Assembly: GCF_018704125.1 (NCBI RefSeq)
Contig: NZ_JAGTIS010000002.1
Location: 62,001 to 126,000 of the forward strand
DNA length: 64,000 nucleotides
Source of the DNA: Metapseudomonas boanensis
GTDB taxonomy: Bacteria; Pseudomonadota; Gammaproteobacteria; Pseudomonadales; Pseudomonadaceae
Direction: 5' to 3'
A model generated the notes under the pieces. The model was not told where the DNA came from and did no database searches. It saw only the letters and a program-made list of their open reading frames with translations. The translations under genes were made by a program, and so were the position numbers. Below, in pieces: positions 39,763 through 49,693 of this stretch. Numbering within the stretch: the stretch's first letter is position 1; each line of letters begins with the position of its first letter.

Positions 39763-40057
39763 TGCCGTGCGGCCGAGAGCATGGCGATTGCCCTCGGCCC
39801 AGACGCTCCCTGACGATGGGACGCCCTTGTCTCATCGCCCCCTGTTCCAGCTTCAGGCTGACCCCTCTCCTTTTGGGAGGCGCAAGGGTGAATGAAGGCG
39901 GGCAAACGTGCCGCCCGCCAAGCAGATGAAATTGCTCCCACCGGTTTCGTGCGCCCCATAGCACTTCTCGCAGCCTCGTGGCCCTCCTCCAAAAATCCCC
40001 GCAATCGCCCGCTTTTTTGCGCCACACTGATACCAGACTCTCCAACAAGGCTCCTAA

Positions 40058-41785
40058 ATGAAGCATCTGCTCCCCCTATCCCTCGCCCTGCTGCTGGCGG
40101 CTTGCGGCGAAGGGGAACCCCTGACCCCTCCGGATGCCCGTCTGCCGGATGGCTCGCACTACCGCGGGGAGCTGGTCGACGGTCTGCTGCAAGGTCCTGG
40201 CCGCCTGGACTACAGTAATGGCACCTGGTTCCAGGGCCAGTTCAAGGATGGCCAACCCGAAGGCCAGGGCGAGTGGCACGGCCCCAATGGCATGGTCTAT
40301 GTCGGTGAGTTCAAGGCCGGACTGTTCCATGGTCGCGGGCTGCTGACCTATGGCGATGGCACCAGCTACAAAGGCCGCTTCAAGGGTAACCAGTTCAATG
40401 GCGAGGGCACGCTGCACCAAGGCGGCATGACCTACCGCGGCGAGTTCCGCAACGACAAGTACCACGGGCTGGGCATGCTCGAATGGCCAGACGGCAGCCT
40501 CTATCAGGGCGGCTTCGCAGCCGGCCAGCCGGACGGCGAAGGTGTACGTACCGACAGCGCCGGCAACCGCTTCAGCGGCCAGTTCCGCAAAGGTCAACTG
40601 CAGGGCCCAGGCAGCTATCAGGGCGAAGACGGCTCCCACTACGTGGGCGGGTTCAAGGACAGCGTGTTCGACGGCAAGGGACGCTTCTCCAGCGCCGAAG
40701 GCGATGTCTGGAGCGGTACGTTCAGGCAGGGCGCGCTGGCCGGCGAAGGGGAGTTCCTGGGGGCCGACGGCAGCCACTACCAGGGCCAGTTCAAGGACTG
40801 GCGCTATCAGGGCAAAGGCCAGCTTCGAGAGGCTGACGGTAGCCACTATCAAGGCCATTTCAGCGGCGGACTGTACGCCGGCCGCGGCAACCTGACCCTG
40901 CCCGACGGCCGCAGCGAAGCCGGCATCTGGCACGAGGGCGTGAGAATCCGTGATGATCAGGGCAAGGCGCTGCCGACTCCACTGGAAGTGGGTCTCCTCA
41001 CCCAGGGCATGCTGCTCGACCAGGCCATCGCCAGCCTGCCCGCCTCCACTCCGGAGGTCGAGCTCTATTCCCTGAGCCTGGCCGGCGACGGTCGCCAGAG
41101 CGTGTTCCTACGCGAGGCGGACTACGTTTCCCGGCTGCTTGCCGAGCGTTTCGGCGCCCATGGCCAAATCACCCTCGTCAACCACCGCGAGCACATGGCC
41201 GACCGCCCCCTGGCCACCCGTGAGAGCCTGACCCGCGCCGTGCAGGCGATAGCCGAACGCAGCGGGCCGGAAGACCTGGTGTTCATCTACCTCACCAGCC
41301 ATGGCTCGCCACAACATGAACTGGCCCTGGAACAGCCTGGCCTCGAGCTCGCCCCACTGCCGGCCCACGAGCTGGCCAACCTGCTGGCGCCACTGCGCGA
41401 GCGGACCAAGGTGCTGGTGATTTCCGCCTGCTACTCCGGTGGCTTCATCCCCGCAGTGAAGGATGACAACACCCTGGTAATGACTGCCGCCCGTGCCGAC
41501 CGTGTCTCCTTCGGCTGCTCCGAGGAGAACGACTTCACCTACTTCGGCCGCGCCCTGTTCGCCGAAGCCTTCAAGGAAACCGATGACCTTGAACGGGCCT
41601 TCGACATCGCCAAAGCGAAAGTGGCCGAGCGCGAGCAGGCCGATGACTTCGAGGCCTCGGAGCCGCAGATCTGGGCGCCCAAGTCCGTGATCACCCGTTG
41701 GCGCACGCTTCGCGAGCATCAGGCCAAGGCCGCACTGACTGCGCAACGCAACGTGAATTCCGACAAAACCGAGCACAGCCACTAA
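40058..41785 (+). CDS. MORN-repeat / C13-peptidase lipoprotein
   Basis: A 575-residue predicted lipoprotein (signal peptide with lipobox LLAAC). Residues about 30-300 hold roughly twelve MORN repeats of the YxGxFxxGxxxGxG pattern (YRGEL, FQGQF, YVGEF, YKGRF, and so on). Residues about 320-560 form a legumain/caspase-like C13 domain: His415 in [10 protein letters not shown] and Cys458 in [11 protein letters not shown] make the expected dyad, with [15 protein letters not shown] after it. MORN repeats bind lipids or proteins; the peptidase domain suggests proteolysis or transamidation at the envelope. Substrate unknown. A similar gene occurs in P. aeruginosa (around PA4016). It stands alone, followed by a nucleotide-binding oxidoreductase. 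Confidence 0.85.
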   Translation: MKHLLPLSLALLLAACGEGEPLTPPDARLPDGSHYRGELVDGLLQGPGRLDYSNGTWFQGQFKDGQPEGQGEWHGPNGMVYVGEFKAGLFHGRGLLTYGDGTSYKGRFKGNQFNGEGTLHQGGMTYRGEFRNDKYHGLGMLEWPDGSLYQGGFAAGQPDGEGVRTDSAGNRFSGQFRKGQLQGPGSYQGEDGSHYVGGFKDSVFDGKGRFSSAEGDVWSGTFRQGALAGEGEFLGADGSHYQGQFKDWRYQGKGQLREADGSHYQGHFSGGLYAGRGNLTLPDGRSEAGIWHEGVRIRDDQGKALPTPLEVGLLTQGMLLDQAIASLPASTPEVELYSLSLAGDGRQSVFLREADYVSRLLAERFGAHGQITLVNHREHMADRPLATRESLTRAVQAIAERSGPEDLVFIYLTSHGSPQHELALEQPGLELAPLPAHELANLLAPLRERTKVLVISACYSGGFIPAVKDDNTLVMTAARADRVSFGCSEENDFTYFGRALFAEAFKETDDLERAFDIAKAKVAEREQADDFEASEPQIWAPKSVITRWRTLREHQAKAALTAQRNVNSDKTEHSH

Positions 41786-41813
41786 GCTGGAATTGTATCA
41801 GCGGAGAAACAGC

Positions 41814-42455
41814 ATGCATTTGACGCCCCAGCACATCCTGCTCGCCGGCGCCACTGGTCTCACTGGCGAACACCTGCTCGACCGCCTGCTCAGCGAACCC
41901 ACGGTAGTGCGGGTGGTGGCGCCGACGCGTCGGCCGCTGGCCGAACACCCGCACCTGACCAATCCCGTGGGTCCGATCCCCGAGCTGCTCACGCAACTCC
42001 ACGGCCCACTGGACACTGCCTTCTGCTGCCTCGGCAGCACGATTCGCCAGGCTGGGTCACAGGAAGCCTTCCGTGCCGTCGACCATGACCTGGTCCTGGC
42101 CGTCGCCCAACGCGCCCGCGAACTGGGTGCGCGGCACTTCATCGTGGTCAGCGCCCTGGGCGCCAACCCAAAGTCCCAAGTGTTCTACAACCGGGTCAAG
42201 GGCGAGATGGAAGAAGGGCTGAAGGCCCAGGACTGGCCACAACTGACCATTGCCCGCCCCTCGCTGCTGCTCGGCCCGCGCAGTGATTTCCGCGTCAGCG
42301 AACGCCTGGCAGCGCCGCTGATGCGCTGGGTACCAGGCAAATACCGCGGCATCTATGCCTGCACCCTTGCCCGCGCGCTCTGGCGGCTGGCACTGGAAGA
42401 GGACAGCGGGGTACGCATCGTCGAATCCGATGACTTGCGCCGGCTCGGTCGCTGA
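41814..42455 (+). CDS. NAD(P)-binding Rossmann oxidoreductase
   Basis: A 213-residue short NAD(P)-binding protein of the atypical SDR/NmrA-like group. The glycine-rich motif is [19 protein letters not shown]; then [19 protein letters not shown] and [26 protein letters not shown], with a YxxxK-like [19 protein letters not shown] is the usual pre-C-terminal motif. The substrate is unknown; such proteins often act as redox sensors or chaperones. ATG 41814 with GGAGAAACAGC upstream. Confidence 0.82.
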   Translation: MHLTPQHILLAGATGLTGEHLLDRLLSEPTVVRVVAPTRRPLAEHPHLTNPVGPIPELLTQLHGPLDTAFCCLGSTIRQAGSQEAFRAVDHDLVLAVAQRARELGARHFIVVSALGANPKSQVFYNRVKGEMEEGLKAQDWPQLTIARPSLLLGPRSDFRVSERLAAPLMRWVPGKYRGIYACTLARALWRLALEEDSGVRIVESDDLRRLGR

Positions 42456-42546
42456 CCGCCCAGCTTCGCGGCGACACCCGGGGCTGGGCAGGCAGAAGTT
42501 CAGCGGTTAGCCTTACCGACCTTCCAGTCGATGCGAAGCTTCTGCC

Positions 42547-43413
42547 ATGCGTACCCTCACCACCCTCTTGGGCAACAGCCAGAAACTCGACGGCGGCGCC
42601 ATGTTCGGCAATGCTCCCCGCGCCCTCTGGGAGCGCTGGATGGCGCCGGACGCCGAACACCGCATCGACCTCGGCTGCCGTGCCCTGCTGGTACAGGACG
42701 GCGGGCGAAACATACTTGTGGAAACTGGTATCGGCGCCTTCTTCTCCCCGGAGCTGAAGCAACGCTTCGGTGTCCAGGAGGAGCACCATGTGCTCCTCGA
42801 CAGCCTCGCGCAATTGGGCCTCAGTGATGCCGACATCGACGTCGTGCTGCTCACCCACCTGCATTTCGACCATGCAGGCGGCCTGCTCGCCCCCTGGGCG
42901 CCCGGCCAACCGCCGCGCCTGCTGTTCCCCAACGCCTGTTTCGTCACTGGCCGTCGCCAATGGCAGCGCGCCTGCCAGCCTCACGCGCGTGATCGTGCCT
43001 CCTACATCCCGGAATTACTGGAGCTGCTCGAAGCCAGCGGTCGCCTCGAACTGGTGGATGAAGGCTCCAGCAGCCCAAGCCTTGGTGACGGCTGGCGCCT
43101 GCACTGGAGCGACGGCCACACCCCCGGCCAGTTGCTTCCGGAGGTCGACATGCCCGACGGCCCGGTGCTGTTCAGCGGTGACCTCATCCCCGGCTCACCC
43201 TGGGTGCACTTGCCCATCACCATGGGCTACGACCGCTTCCCCGAAGGCCTGATCGAAGAGAAGGAAGCCCTGCTCGCCGATCTGCTGGCACGCAACGGCC
43301 GACTCGTCTTCACCCACGACCCGGCCATCGCCATGGGCCGTGTGGTGCGCGATGCCAAGGGCCGCTATGGCCTGGTCGACAATTTTGCCGACGTGCGCGG
43401 GCTGACCGGCTGA
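42547..43413 (+). CDS. MBL-fold metallohydrolase
   Basis: A 288-residue cytosolic metallo-beta-lactamase-fold hydrolase. The two-metal site is visible: [30 protein letters not shown] and [10 protein letters not shown]. The N-terminal segment [24 protein letters not shown] is typical of the quorum-quenching/aryldialkylphosphatase-like subgroup common in proteobacteria. The substrate is unknown. Confidence 0.85.
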   Translation: MRTLTTLLGNSQKLDGGAMFGNAPRALWERWMAPDAEHRIDLGCRALLVQDGGRNILVETGIGAFFSPELKQRFGVQEEHHVLLDSLAQLGLSDADIDVVLLTHLHFDHAGGLLAPWAPGQPPRLLFPNACFVTGRRQWQRACQPHARDRASYIPELLELLEASGRLELVDEGSSSPSLGDGWRLHWSDGHTPGQLLPEVDMPDGPVLFSGDLIPGSPWVHLPITMGYDRFPEGLIEEKEALLADLLARNGRLVFTHDPAIAMGRVVRDAKGRYGLVDNFADVRGLTG

Positions 43414-43474
43414 ACAGCTTGACGCACAGTGCCGGGTAAACAAGGATTCCGCTTTTGCCAAGGAGACCGACAGC

Positions 43475-43942
43475 ATGAGCCTCGAATCGGTGCGCACCTT
43501 CTTCGCCCGGAAGGCCCCGGAAATCGACATCATCGAACTGCAGACCAGCACCGCCACCGTGGCCCTCGCCGCCGAGGCGCATGGTGTCGAGCCCGGTCGC
43601 ATTGCCAAGACGCTGGCCTTCCGCGTCGGCGAACAGGCGGTACTAGTGGTGGCCCGGGGCGACGCGCGAATCGACAACCGCAAGTTCAAGGAAGCCTTTG
43701 GCGGCAAGGCCAAGATGCTCGATGCCGAGACGGTGGAGGCGCTGACCAGCCATCCGGTTGGCGGGGTATGCCCCTTCGGACTGGCAACGCCGCTGCCGGT
43801 GTATTGCGATCGATCCTTGCAGGCTTTTGACGAGGTGGTGCCCGCTGCCGGTGCCGTCCACAGTGCTGTGCGCATCACACCGCAGCACATGGCCGAGCTG
43901 GTCGAGGCGCAGTGGGTGGATGTGTGTCAGGAGCCTGGTTGA
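43475..43942 (+). CDS. YbaK/EbsC-family aminoacyl-tRNA deacylase
   Basis: A 155-residue YbaK/ProX-type editing domain. Seen: TVALAAEAHGVEPGRIAKTLAFRVG (conserved Lys), LVVARGDARIDNRKFKEAFGGKAKM, and GHPVGGVCPFG-like HPVGGVCPFGLATPLPVYCD. Members hydrolyse misacylated tRNAs (Cys-, Ala- or Ser-tRNA). The exact specificity is not readable. A start ATG follows AAGGAGACC. Confidence 0.88.
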   Translation: MSLESVRTFFARKAPEIDIIELQTSTATVALAAEAHGVEPGRIAKTLAFRVGEQAVLVVARGDARIDNRKFKEAFGGKAKMLDAETVEALTSHPVGGVCPFGLATPLPVYCDRSLQAFDEVVPAAGAVHSAVRITPQHMAELVEAQWVDVCQEPG

Positions 43943-44118
43943 CGTAGGCGACACAAGCCACAGCACTCAGAGCTCAAGGCCAACGAGCAGTCCGCAGGAT
44001 GGCCGGGCGGCGCCAGGCTTGGTCAACGATTTTGCCCCCGCCGGACAAACGCACCGCGGCAAGGTCCAGCACCCAGCTTCCCCCAGCGCCAGCCCCCCGA
44101 ACCTGGAGAATTTCCCCA

Positions 44119-44721
44119 CTAACGGGCCCGTTTGGCACTGGCCTGCAAGCGCTCGTAATGCTTCAGCACGCTGGGCACATAGCGCTGGGTTTCCGGATAG
44201 GGCGGAATCGCACGGCCAGCGCTGTGAACCGCCGCAGGCCCCGCGTTGTAAGCCGCCAGGGCAAGAGACAGATCGTTGTTGAACTGTCTCATCAGGCGTT
44301 TGAGGTAGCGTGCACCGCCCCGTATGTTCTGCGCGGGGTCGAAAACATTTTTCACACCCATGTTGCGCGCGGTATCCGGCATCAACTGCATCAACCCGGC
44401 AGCACCGCGCGGCGAGACGGCTGAGGGATTGTAGTTGGATTCGGTCTTGATCACCGCATGCAGCAGGTCCGCAGGCAGACCGTACTCGAAGGCGGCCTGG
44501 GCCACCATCAGCCTGTAGCGCCGCCCCGATACCGCCGCGCGTGGCTGCGAGACCTTCCTGGCGGGCTCGCGAGCGACCCGCGCAGGGTTCAGGCCAGATC
44601 GGTGGATGGTGGTCAGCGTGACCCGGCCGCCCACCGTATCCACGCGATAGATGTCTGCCTGAGTGGCCAGTGGTGCCAGCATGGCAAACAGGCACAACGC
44701 CCTCGTAGCGAAGGTTTGCAT
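44119..44721 (-). CDS. Secreted SLT-type lytic transglycosylase
   Basis: A 200-residue periplasmic protein with a signal peptide (ALCLFAMLAPLATQADIY), a short DUF4124-like beta start (IYRVDTVGGRVTLTT) and an SLT/GH23 domain at about 75-190. The catalytic Glu is in VIKTESNYNPSAVSPRGAAGLMQLMP, followed by ARYLKRLMRQFNNDLSLALAAYNAGP. It cleaves peptidoglycan glycan strands. It is transcribed convergently with the ybaK-type gene. Confidence 0.92.
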   Translation of the reverse strand: MQTFATRALCLFAMLAPLATQADIYRVDTVGGRVTLTTIHRSGLNPARVAREPARKVSQPRAAVSGRRYRLMVAQAAFEYGLPADLLHAVIKTESNYNPSAVSPRGAAGLMQLMPDTARNMGVKNVFDPAQNIRGGARYLKRLMRQFNNDLSLALAAYNAGPAAVHSAGRAIPPYPETQRYVPSVLKHYERLQASAKRAR

Positions 44722-44923
44722 GGTCGACCCTCCCCTTTCGGGTCCGCAGTCCCATGAATGCTTCGGTGCAACTCAATAAGCAAAGCACATGCCGGATCAC
44801 CGGCCAGCCCTTGATCGGGCAGCAAGCCCGGGTCCTGCCTGGACGGCACCAGACGCCCGCTGAATGGATGCTCGAGCATCCAGTAGCAGCGAAGTGCACT
44901 GACCAAAGCTAGCCTTGGATCAA

Positions 44924-44999
44924 GGGGACGTAGCTCAGCTGGGAGAGCGCGGCGTTCGCATCGCCGAGGTCGGGAGTTCGATCCTCCTCGTCTCCACCA
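44924..44999 (+). tRNA. tRNA-Ala (anticodon CGC)
   Basis: A 76-base cloverleaf with CCA encoded at the 3' end. The acceptor GGGGACG pairs with CGTCTCC and keeps the G3-U70 wobble pair that identifies alanine tRNAs. The anticodon stem CGGCG/CGCCG encloses the loop TTCGCAT with anticodon CGC, reading GCG. The T arm is GGGAG-TTCGATC-CTCCT. A CGC alanine isoacceptor is additional to the usual UGC and GGC species. Confidence 0.92.
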
Positions 45000-45021
45000 G
45001 ATTCACGCTGTCGAGCAGCGC

Positions 45022-45309
45022 TCAATAGCCGCCGGAAACACCCAGATTGACGCCCAGCTCGGCCGCCACGGCGAACGGCAACAGCAGGGTATCCAGCAGC
45101 GCACTGGCGGGCAGGTCCAGACCCGGATAGCGGGGGGGCTCGACGCCGAAGCGGTCCATCGGGCAGCAACCGCCATTCAGCGAATACCAATCCAGCCGGG
45201 TGCCGGAATAGATAATCGGTGCACCCGGCTTAGCCGCATTCAAAGTGGTGACGCTGGCGCAGCCCTGAACGACGAGCGCCAGCAGCAAGGCCAGCAGCGG
45301 CCTATTCAT
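45022..45309 (-). CDS. YceK/YidQ-family lipoprotein
   Basis: A 95-residue lipoprotein with a signal peptide and a lipobox VQGC. The conserved core is [20 protein letters not shown], then [29 protein letters not shown], matching YceK/YidQ outer-membrane lipoproteins of unknown function. ATG 45309 overlaps the 3' end of ubiX by eight bases, so it is probably read from the ubiX transcript. The tRNA lies just downstream on the opposite strand. Confidence 0.82.
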   Translation of the reverse strand: MNRPLLALLLALVVQGCASVTTLNAAKPGAPIIYSGTRLDWYSLNGGCCPMDRFGVEPPRYPGLDLPASALLDTLLLPFAVAAELGVNLGVSGGY

Positions 45310-45931
45310 CAATGCCCAGATGGTGCTCGCCCCAACGCGGCAGCATGTCCTGCGGGATGTCCAGCAGGTTGAGGATTCGCGCCACCACGAAGTCCACCAA
45401 GTCATCGATGGTCTGCGGCTGGTGATAGAAACCGGGCGACGCCGGCACGATCACTGCCCCCAGGTTCGACAGCTTCAACATGTTCTCCAGATGGATGCTG
45501 GAGTACGGCGCCTCGCGCGGCACCAGGATCAACTGGCGGCGCTCCTTCAGCGCCACGTCGGCGGCACGCTCGATCAGGTTGTTGCAGGCACCGGTCGCGA
45601 TGGCCGAGAGAGTCCCGGTAGAACAGGGCACGACGACCATCGCACCCGGCGCACCGGAGCCGGAGGCAACCGGGGCCATCCAGTCCTCCTTGCCGTAGAC
45701 GCGGATCTGCCCTGGTGCGGCGCCCGTGTATTCGCTCAGGAATACCTGCATCGCCTGGGGCTTGGCCGGCAGGGTGACATCTGTCTCGGTGGCCATCACC
45801 AACTGGGCGGCCTTGGAGATCATGAAGTGCACCTCGCGGTCCTCCTGCACCAGACAGTCCAGCAGGCGCAGGCCATATTGCGCGCCCGAGGCGCCGGTCA
45901 TCGCCAGGGTGACGCGTGCGGGTCCGCTCAT
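45302..45931 (-). CDS. ubiX: Flavin prenyltransferase UbiX
   Basis: A 209-residue enzyme that makes prenylated FMN, the cofactor of UbiD decarboxylases in ubiquinone synthesis. Marks: [48 protein letters not shown], and [36 protein letters not shown]. Eleven bases downstream of mpl, as in P. aeruginosa. Confidence 0.97.
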   Translation of the reverse strand: MSGPARVTLAMTGASGAQYGLRLLDCLVQEDREVHFMISKAAQLVMATETDVTLPAKPQAMQVFLSEYTGAAPGQIRVYGKEDWMAPVASGSGAPGAMVVVPCSTGTLSAIATGACNNLIERAADVALKERRQLILVPREAPYSSIHLENMLKLSNLGAVIVPASPGFYHQPQTIDDLVDFVVARILNLLDIPQDMLPRWGEHHLGIDE

Positions 45932-45942
45932 CGGCCGTCTCC

Positions 45943-47295
45943 TCAGTCTTCCAGGGCCTTGGCCAGTTTGCCGTGCAGGCCGCCGAAGCCGCCGTTGCTC
46001 ATGATCACCACCTGGGTCCCTGGGCGGGCCAGCACCTTCACTTCGTTAATGATGCTTTCCAGCGAGGTGCAGACCTGCGACGGCACCGGGCAGGCCATTG
46101 CCGTGGCGGCCAGGTCCCAGCCGAGGTTCGGAGGCGCATACCAGAACACCTGATCGGCCAGCTTCACCGACTCCGGCAGGCCATCCCGGTGGGCGCCAAG
46201 TTTCATGGAGTTGGAGCGCGGCTCGATCACTGCGATAACCGGCGCATCGCCTACGCGCTTGCGCAGCCCGTCAAGGGTCGTGGCGATGGCAGTCGGGTGA
46301 TGAGCGAAGTCGTCGTAGATGGTTATGCCCTTCACTTCGGCAACCTTCTCCATGCGCCGCTTCACGCTTTTGAAGGCGCTCAGGGCGGCGACACCCAGCT
46401 CCGGCACCACCCCCACATGGCGAGCGGCGGCCAGGGTCGCCAGGGCATTGGCGACGTTGTGCTGGCCGGTCAGCTCCCACTCGACTGTCCCGGCCGAGGC
46501 GCCCTCGAACGACACTTCGAAACGCGAGCCGTCTTCAGCAAGCAGGCGCGCCTGCCACTGGCCGCCTTCGCCGGTAGTTTGCACGGGGGTCCAGCAGCCC
46601 ATTTCCAGCACCCGCGCAATAGCGGTCTCGGAGGTAGGATGGATGATCAGGCCTTGGCCCGGAATGGTGCGCACCAGATGGTGGAACTGCCGCTCGATGG
46701 CCGCGAGATCGGGGAAGATATCTGCGTGGTCGAACTCGAGATTGTTGAGGATCGCAGTGCGTGGGCGGTAATGGACGAACTTCGAACGCTTGTCGAAGAA
46801 GGCGCTGTCGTATTCATCAGCCTCGACTACGAAGAACGGCGTGCCGCCCAGGCGTGCCGACACCCCGAAGTTCTGTGGCACACCGCCAATGAGGAAGCCC
46901 GGGCTCATGCCCGCATGCTCCAGCACCCAGGCCAGCATGCTCGTGGTAGTGGTCTTGCCGTGGGTGCCGGCAACGGCCAGCACCCAGCGGCCTTGCAAAA
47001 CGTGGTCGGCCAGCCATTGCGGGCCGGAAACGTAAGGCAGACCTTTATTCAGCACATATTCCACCGCCGGGTTGCCGCGAGACAGGGCGTTGCCGATCAC
47101 CACCAGGTCGGGTGCCGGCGTGAGCTGTGCCGGATCATAGCCCTGCATCAACTCGATGCCCTGAGCCTCCAGCTGGGTGCTCATGGGCGGGTAGACGTTG
47201 GCGTCGGAACCGGTGACGCGATGGCCAAGCTCTTTGGCCAGCACCGCCAGCGACCCCATGAAGGTGCCGCAGATGCCGAGGATATGGATATGCAT
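45943..47295 (-). CDS. mpl: UDP-MurNAc:tripeptide ligase Mpl
   Basis: A 450-residue Mur-ligase-type enzyme that attaches recycled L-Ala-gamma-D-Glu-meso-DAP to UDP-MurNAc. ATP-binding motif [18 protein letters not shown], the metal/substrate segment [21 protein letters not shown], and [20 protein letters not shown]. Full length. It heads the mpl-ubiX-lipoprotein minus-strand group and is the last core gene before the accessory region. Confidence 0.97.
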   Translation of the reverse strand: MHIHILGICGTFMGSLAVLAKELGHRVTGSDANVYPPMSTQLEAQGIELMQGYDPAQLTPAPDLVVIGNALSRGNPAVEYVLNKGLPYVSGPQWLADHVLQGRWVLAVAGTHGKTTTTSMLAWVLEHAGMSPGFLIGGVPQNFGVSARLGGTPFFVVEADEYDSAFFDKRSKFVHYRPRTAILNNLEFDHADIFPDLAAIERQFHHLVRTIPGQGLIIHPTSETAIARVLEMGCWTPVQTTGEGGQWQARLLAEDGSRFEVSFEGASAGTVEWELTGQHNVANALATLAAARHVGVVPELGVAALSAFKSVKRRMEKVAEVKGITIYDDFAHHPTAIATTLDGLRKRVGDAPVIAVIEPRSNSMKLGAHRDGLPESVKLADQVFWYAPPNLGWDLAATAMACPVPSQVCTSLESIINEVKVLARPGTQVVIMSNGGFGGLHGKLAKALED

Positions 47296-47784
47296 GAATG
47301 ACCTCTGAATCGGGCCACCAGGCCCGTAAAAAACTTGTCGCAGGTTAGCACAGCGGCCTGCCTGGCCCTATTGCCCCGTACGCAACCGGGTTTGCTTGCC
47401 GAGGGTGCGAATTCATTCGAAAACCGGGCCGAAGGGCCATCCTTTTGGGGGGCGCGGCGAGTCCCTTGGCGAATGATTTCGTCCCCACAGTCGAATGCCA
47501 CGGCATCGGAGCCGTGGAGCGAGAACCTGGTTTGACAATCAGGACGCAGGGAGTTCGCCCAAGGTCAATCTCGCCAGGATCAAGATGACTCAGGGCCACG
47601 AAACCATGACTGCCTCATGCCACTTTCCGTTCGCTCTGGAGGGTGGTTCGAAGCGATGCATCCGAGGACCGCTGATACGCATAAAACGATGCTATCTGAT
47701 CATTTTTTGCGCACCCGCTATGCGGCAACATGGAATGGCATACCGTATTACGGAACCCCTAAACACCTTCATCTAGAGAATCCC
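47296..47784. other. Intergenic junction core / accessory region
   Basis: About 490 bases between divergent mpl and the DUF1185 gene. No coding sequence is supported; the short frames here have no family features. The mpl promoter must lie at the left. A perfect odd palindrome CCGTATTACGG at 47743-47753 sits 31 bases before the DUF1185 start and is a candidate operator. Composition turns AT-richer near 47690-47780. Confidence 0.45.
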
Positions 47785-48378
47785 ATGAGCTTCGAAATTC
47801 GCAAAATCGTCACCTGTATCGAAGAGACCTTCATTGAAGGTGGCAAGGCTGCTGCAAAGCCGGTAACCATGACTGGCGTGGCTGTGGTGCTCCGCAATCC
47901 ATGGCATGGAAGAGGATTCGTCGAGGACCTCAAACCTGAAGTCAGGGCACACTGCTCCGAACTTGGCGCCCTGATGGTCGAGCGTCTCTGCGCTGCCATC
48001 GGTGGTGCTGGCCGGATTGAGGCTTATGGAAAGGCCGCAGTAGTCGGCGAAGAGGGCGAAATCGAACATGCCTCGGCGGTGATCCATACCCTACGCTTCG
48101 GCAATCACTATCGTGAAGCTGTCGATGCCAAAAGCTATCTGGTTTTCACCAACAAGCGCGGCGGCGCTGGGACGTCGATCCAGATTCCAATGATGCACAA
48201 GGATGACGAAGGCCTTCGCTCGCACTACCTGACCCTGGAAATGCAGATAGAAGATGCGCCCCGGGCGAACGAGATTGTCGCTGTCCTCGGCGCGGCCAAT
48301 GGAGGACGCATGCATTCGCGCATCGGCAACCGCTACCTGGACCTGCAAGAAATTCAGGCGGAGCAGGCACACAAGTAG
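47785..48378 (+). CDS. DUF1185 'amino acid synthesis' family protein
   Basis: A 197-residue protein of the PF06684-type family, named 'amino acid synthesis' but biochemically undefined. Seen: MSFEIRKIVTCIEETFIEGG, GVAVVLRNPWHGRGFVEDL, IEAYGKAAVVGEEGEIEHASAVIHTLRFG, then GTSIQIPMMHKDDEGLRSHYLTLE and PRANEIVAVLGAANGGRMHSRIG. No signal peptide or membrane segment. ATG 47785 follows AGAGAATCCC. Family genes often lie near catabolic operons for amino acids or heterocycles; here the HutC-HutU cluster begins 560 bases on, but a functional link is only suggestive. Confidence 0.85.
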   Translation: MSFEIRKIVTCIEETFIEGGKAAAKPVTMTGVAVVLRNPWHGRGFVEDLKPEVRAHCSELGALMVERLCAAIGGAGRIEAYGKAAVVGEEGEIEHASAVIHTLRFGNHYREAVDAKSYLVFTNKRGGAGTSIQIPMMHKDDEGLRSHYLTLEMQIEDAPRANEIVAVLGAANGGRMHSRIGNRYLDLQEIQAEQAHK

Positions 48379-48590
48379 TTCTGCCTGGCGACACCCAGGT
48401 TATGACTTTCTCCCCCTCGAGCGTCGAGTCACTACCATTCACGGACATTCTGCAGCGCCGACACCAGCCGGTGTTGCCTCCCGTGCAGTCCGCAACTGAT
48501 TGGGATGCCAGGGCGACTCACTCGATTCAAACAAGGTGCCTGCGTCGAGTCATGGTTGAATGGAAATGCCAGATGAAGGGGACATTCCGC

Positions 48591-48785
48591 TCATTTCGCG
48601 CTCCTCATCTGATGGCTAGACGCGAATTGACGAAAACGCTCGGTGGGCAAGCCTTCGAATACCTCCGCGGGAGTGCCTTGGGCATCGATGCGACCGTCCT
48701 GCATAAAGATCACTCGATTGGAAACGTGCCGGGCAAATCCCATCTCATGGGTGACAACCAACATGGTGCAGCCCTCGGACAATCG
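48591..48785 (-). pseudogene. Fragment of amino-acid ABC transporter ATPase
   Basis: The minus-strand frame reads [20 protein letters not shown], then [27 protein letters not shown] and a stop. This is the C-terminal quarter (H-loop THEMGFA onward) of a HisP/GlnQ-type polar amino-acid transporter ATPase; Walker A, signature motif and Walker B are missing. The sequence breaks off abruptly near 48785. The remainder of 48379-48940 has no supported gene, apart from a short plus-strand tail ([20 protein letters not shown]) I cannot assign. Confidence 0.75.
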
Positions 48786-48940
48786 CACGTGGCTTCCACA
48801 GTGCAGACGCTGATCGCTACTACCTCGCCCAGACCTTCCTGTTCGCAGGTGATGATCCCTACGCGGATGGGTAGGCGCGTGTTGATCGGGGGGGTTAAAC
48901 TGGCGCCTGTCTCACCCTGCTAGCTTCGTTAGGAATCCTT

Positions 48941-49693
48941 GTGTCCCACTCTGCCGACGACCACTCATCCCTGGCCGCCTTTGCCCTTGAAAGCCCGTCC
49001 CCTCTGTATGCAAGAGTCAAAGAGATCATCCTGCAGCAGATCCGGACCGGCGTCTGGGGCCCCAATTCCAAGCTGCCTTCCGAGAGCGAGTTGCTCAATC
49101 TGCTCGGGGTGAGTCGGATGACCATCAACCGGGCCCTGCGCGAGCTGACCATCGAAGGCGTGCTAGTACGCCTGCAAGGAGTGGGTACCTTCGTCGCAGA
49201 ACCGAAAGGCCACGCAGCACTTTTCGAAATCCACAACATCGCTGAAGAGATTGCCGCCCGAGGCCACACGCATCGTTGCCAGGTGATACTGCTCGAAGCC
49301 TTGCCGGAAAACTCGCAGCCGGCGATGCCGTTCACTCTGGAAGGCGTCAAGCAGATCTTCCATTCGCTGGTTGTGCACTACGAGAATGAAATCCCCGTGC
49401 AGATCGAGGAGCGGTTCGTCAACGCCGCAATCGCGCCCCAGTATCTGCAGCAGGACTTCACCCGTATTACCCCTTATGCCTACCTGGTCCAGCTTGCTCC
49501 GCTGACCGAAGGCGAGCATGTGGTGGAGGCGATCCATGCCACGCCCGCCGAATGCAAACTGCTGCGGATCAAGCGCAATGAGCCGTGCCTGCTGATTCGC
49601 CGACGCAGCTGGTCAGCTAAAGGTCAAGTCGGCAGCGCACGGCTGGTATACCCAGGTTCGCGCTATCGCCTTGAAGGCCGCTTCGGCCAGTAA
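48941..49693 (+). CDS. hutC: HutC-family histidine-utilisation repressor
   Basis: A 250-residue GntR/HutC regulator. N-terminal winged helix (about 20-85): SPLYARVKEIILQQIRTGVW, KLPSESELLNLLGVSRMTINRALREL, then LVRLQGVGTFVAEPKGHAALF. C-terminal UTRA effector domain (about 95-245): HNIAEEIAARGHTHRCQV, EIPVQIEERFVNAAIAPQYLQQDFT, and LTEGEHVVEAIHATPAE. This is very close to the pseudomonad HutC that binds urocanate and represses hut genes. The start is a GTG at 48941. It lies directly before hutU with a long regulatory gap, so it probably controls this operon. Confidence 0.9.
   Translation: MSHSADDHSSLAAFALESPSPLYARVKEIILQQIRTGVWGPNSKLPSESELLNLLGVSRMTINRALRELTIEGVLVRLQGVGTFVAEPKGHAALFEIHNIAEEIAARGHTHRCQVILLEALPENSQPAMPFTLEGVKQIFHSLVVHYENEIPVQIEERFVNAAIAPQYLQQDFTRITPYAYLVQLAPLTEGEHVVEAIHATPAECKLLRIKRNEPCLLIRRRSWSAKGQVGSARLVYPGSRYRLEGRFGQ

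Noticed and set aside
39763-40057. Possible small gene between the phaJ-type and MORN genes
   Set aside because: Short frames on both strands lack ribosome sites and motifs; I see nothing functional beyond a presumable promoter for the MORN-repeat gene.
48402-48923. 173-residue plus-strand open frame before hutC
   Set aside because: No family features; it crosses the ABC-ATPase stump on the other strand and the break point near 48785, so it is not a coherent gene.
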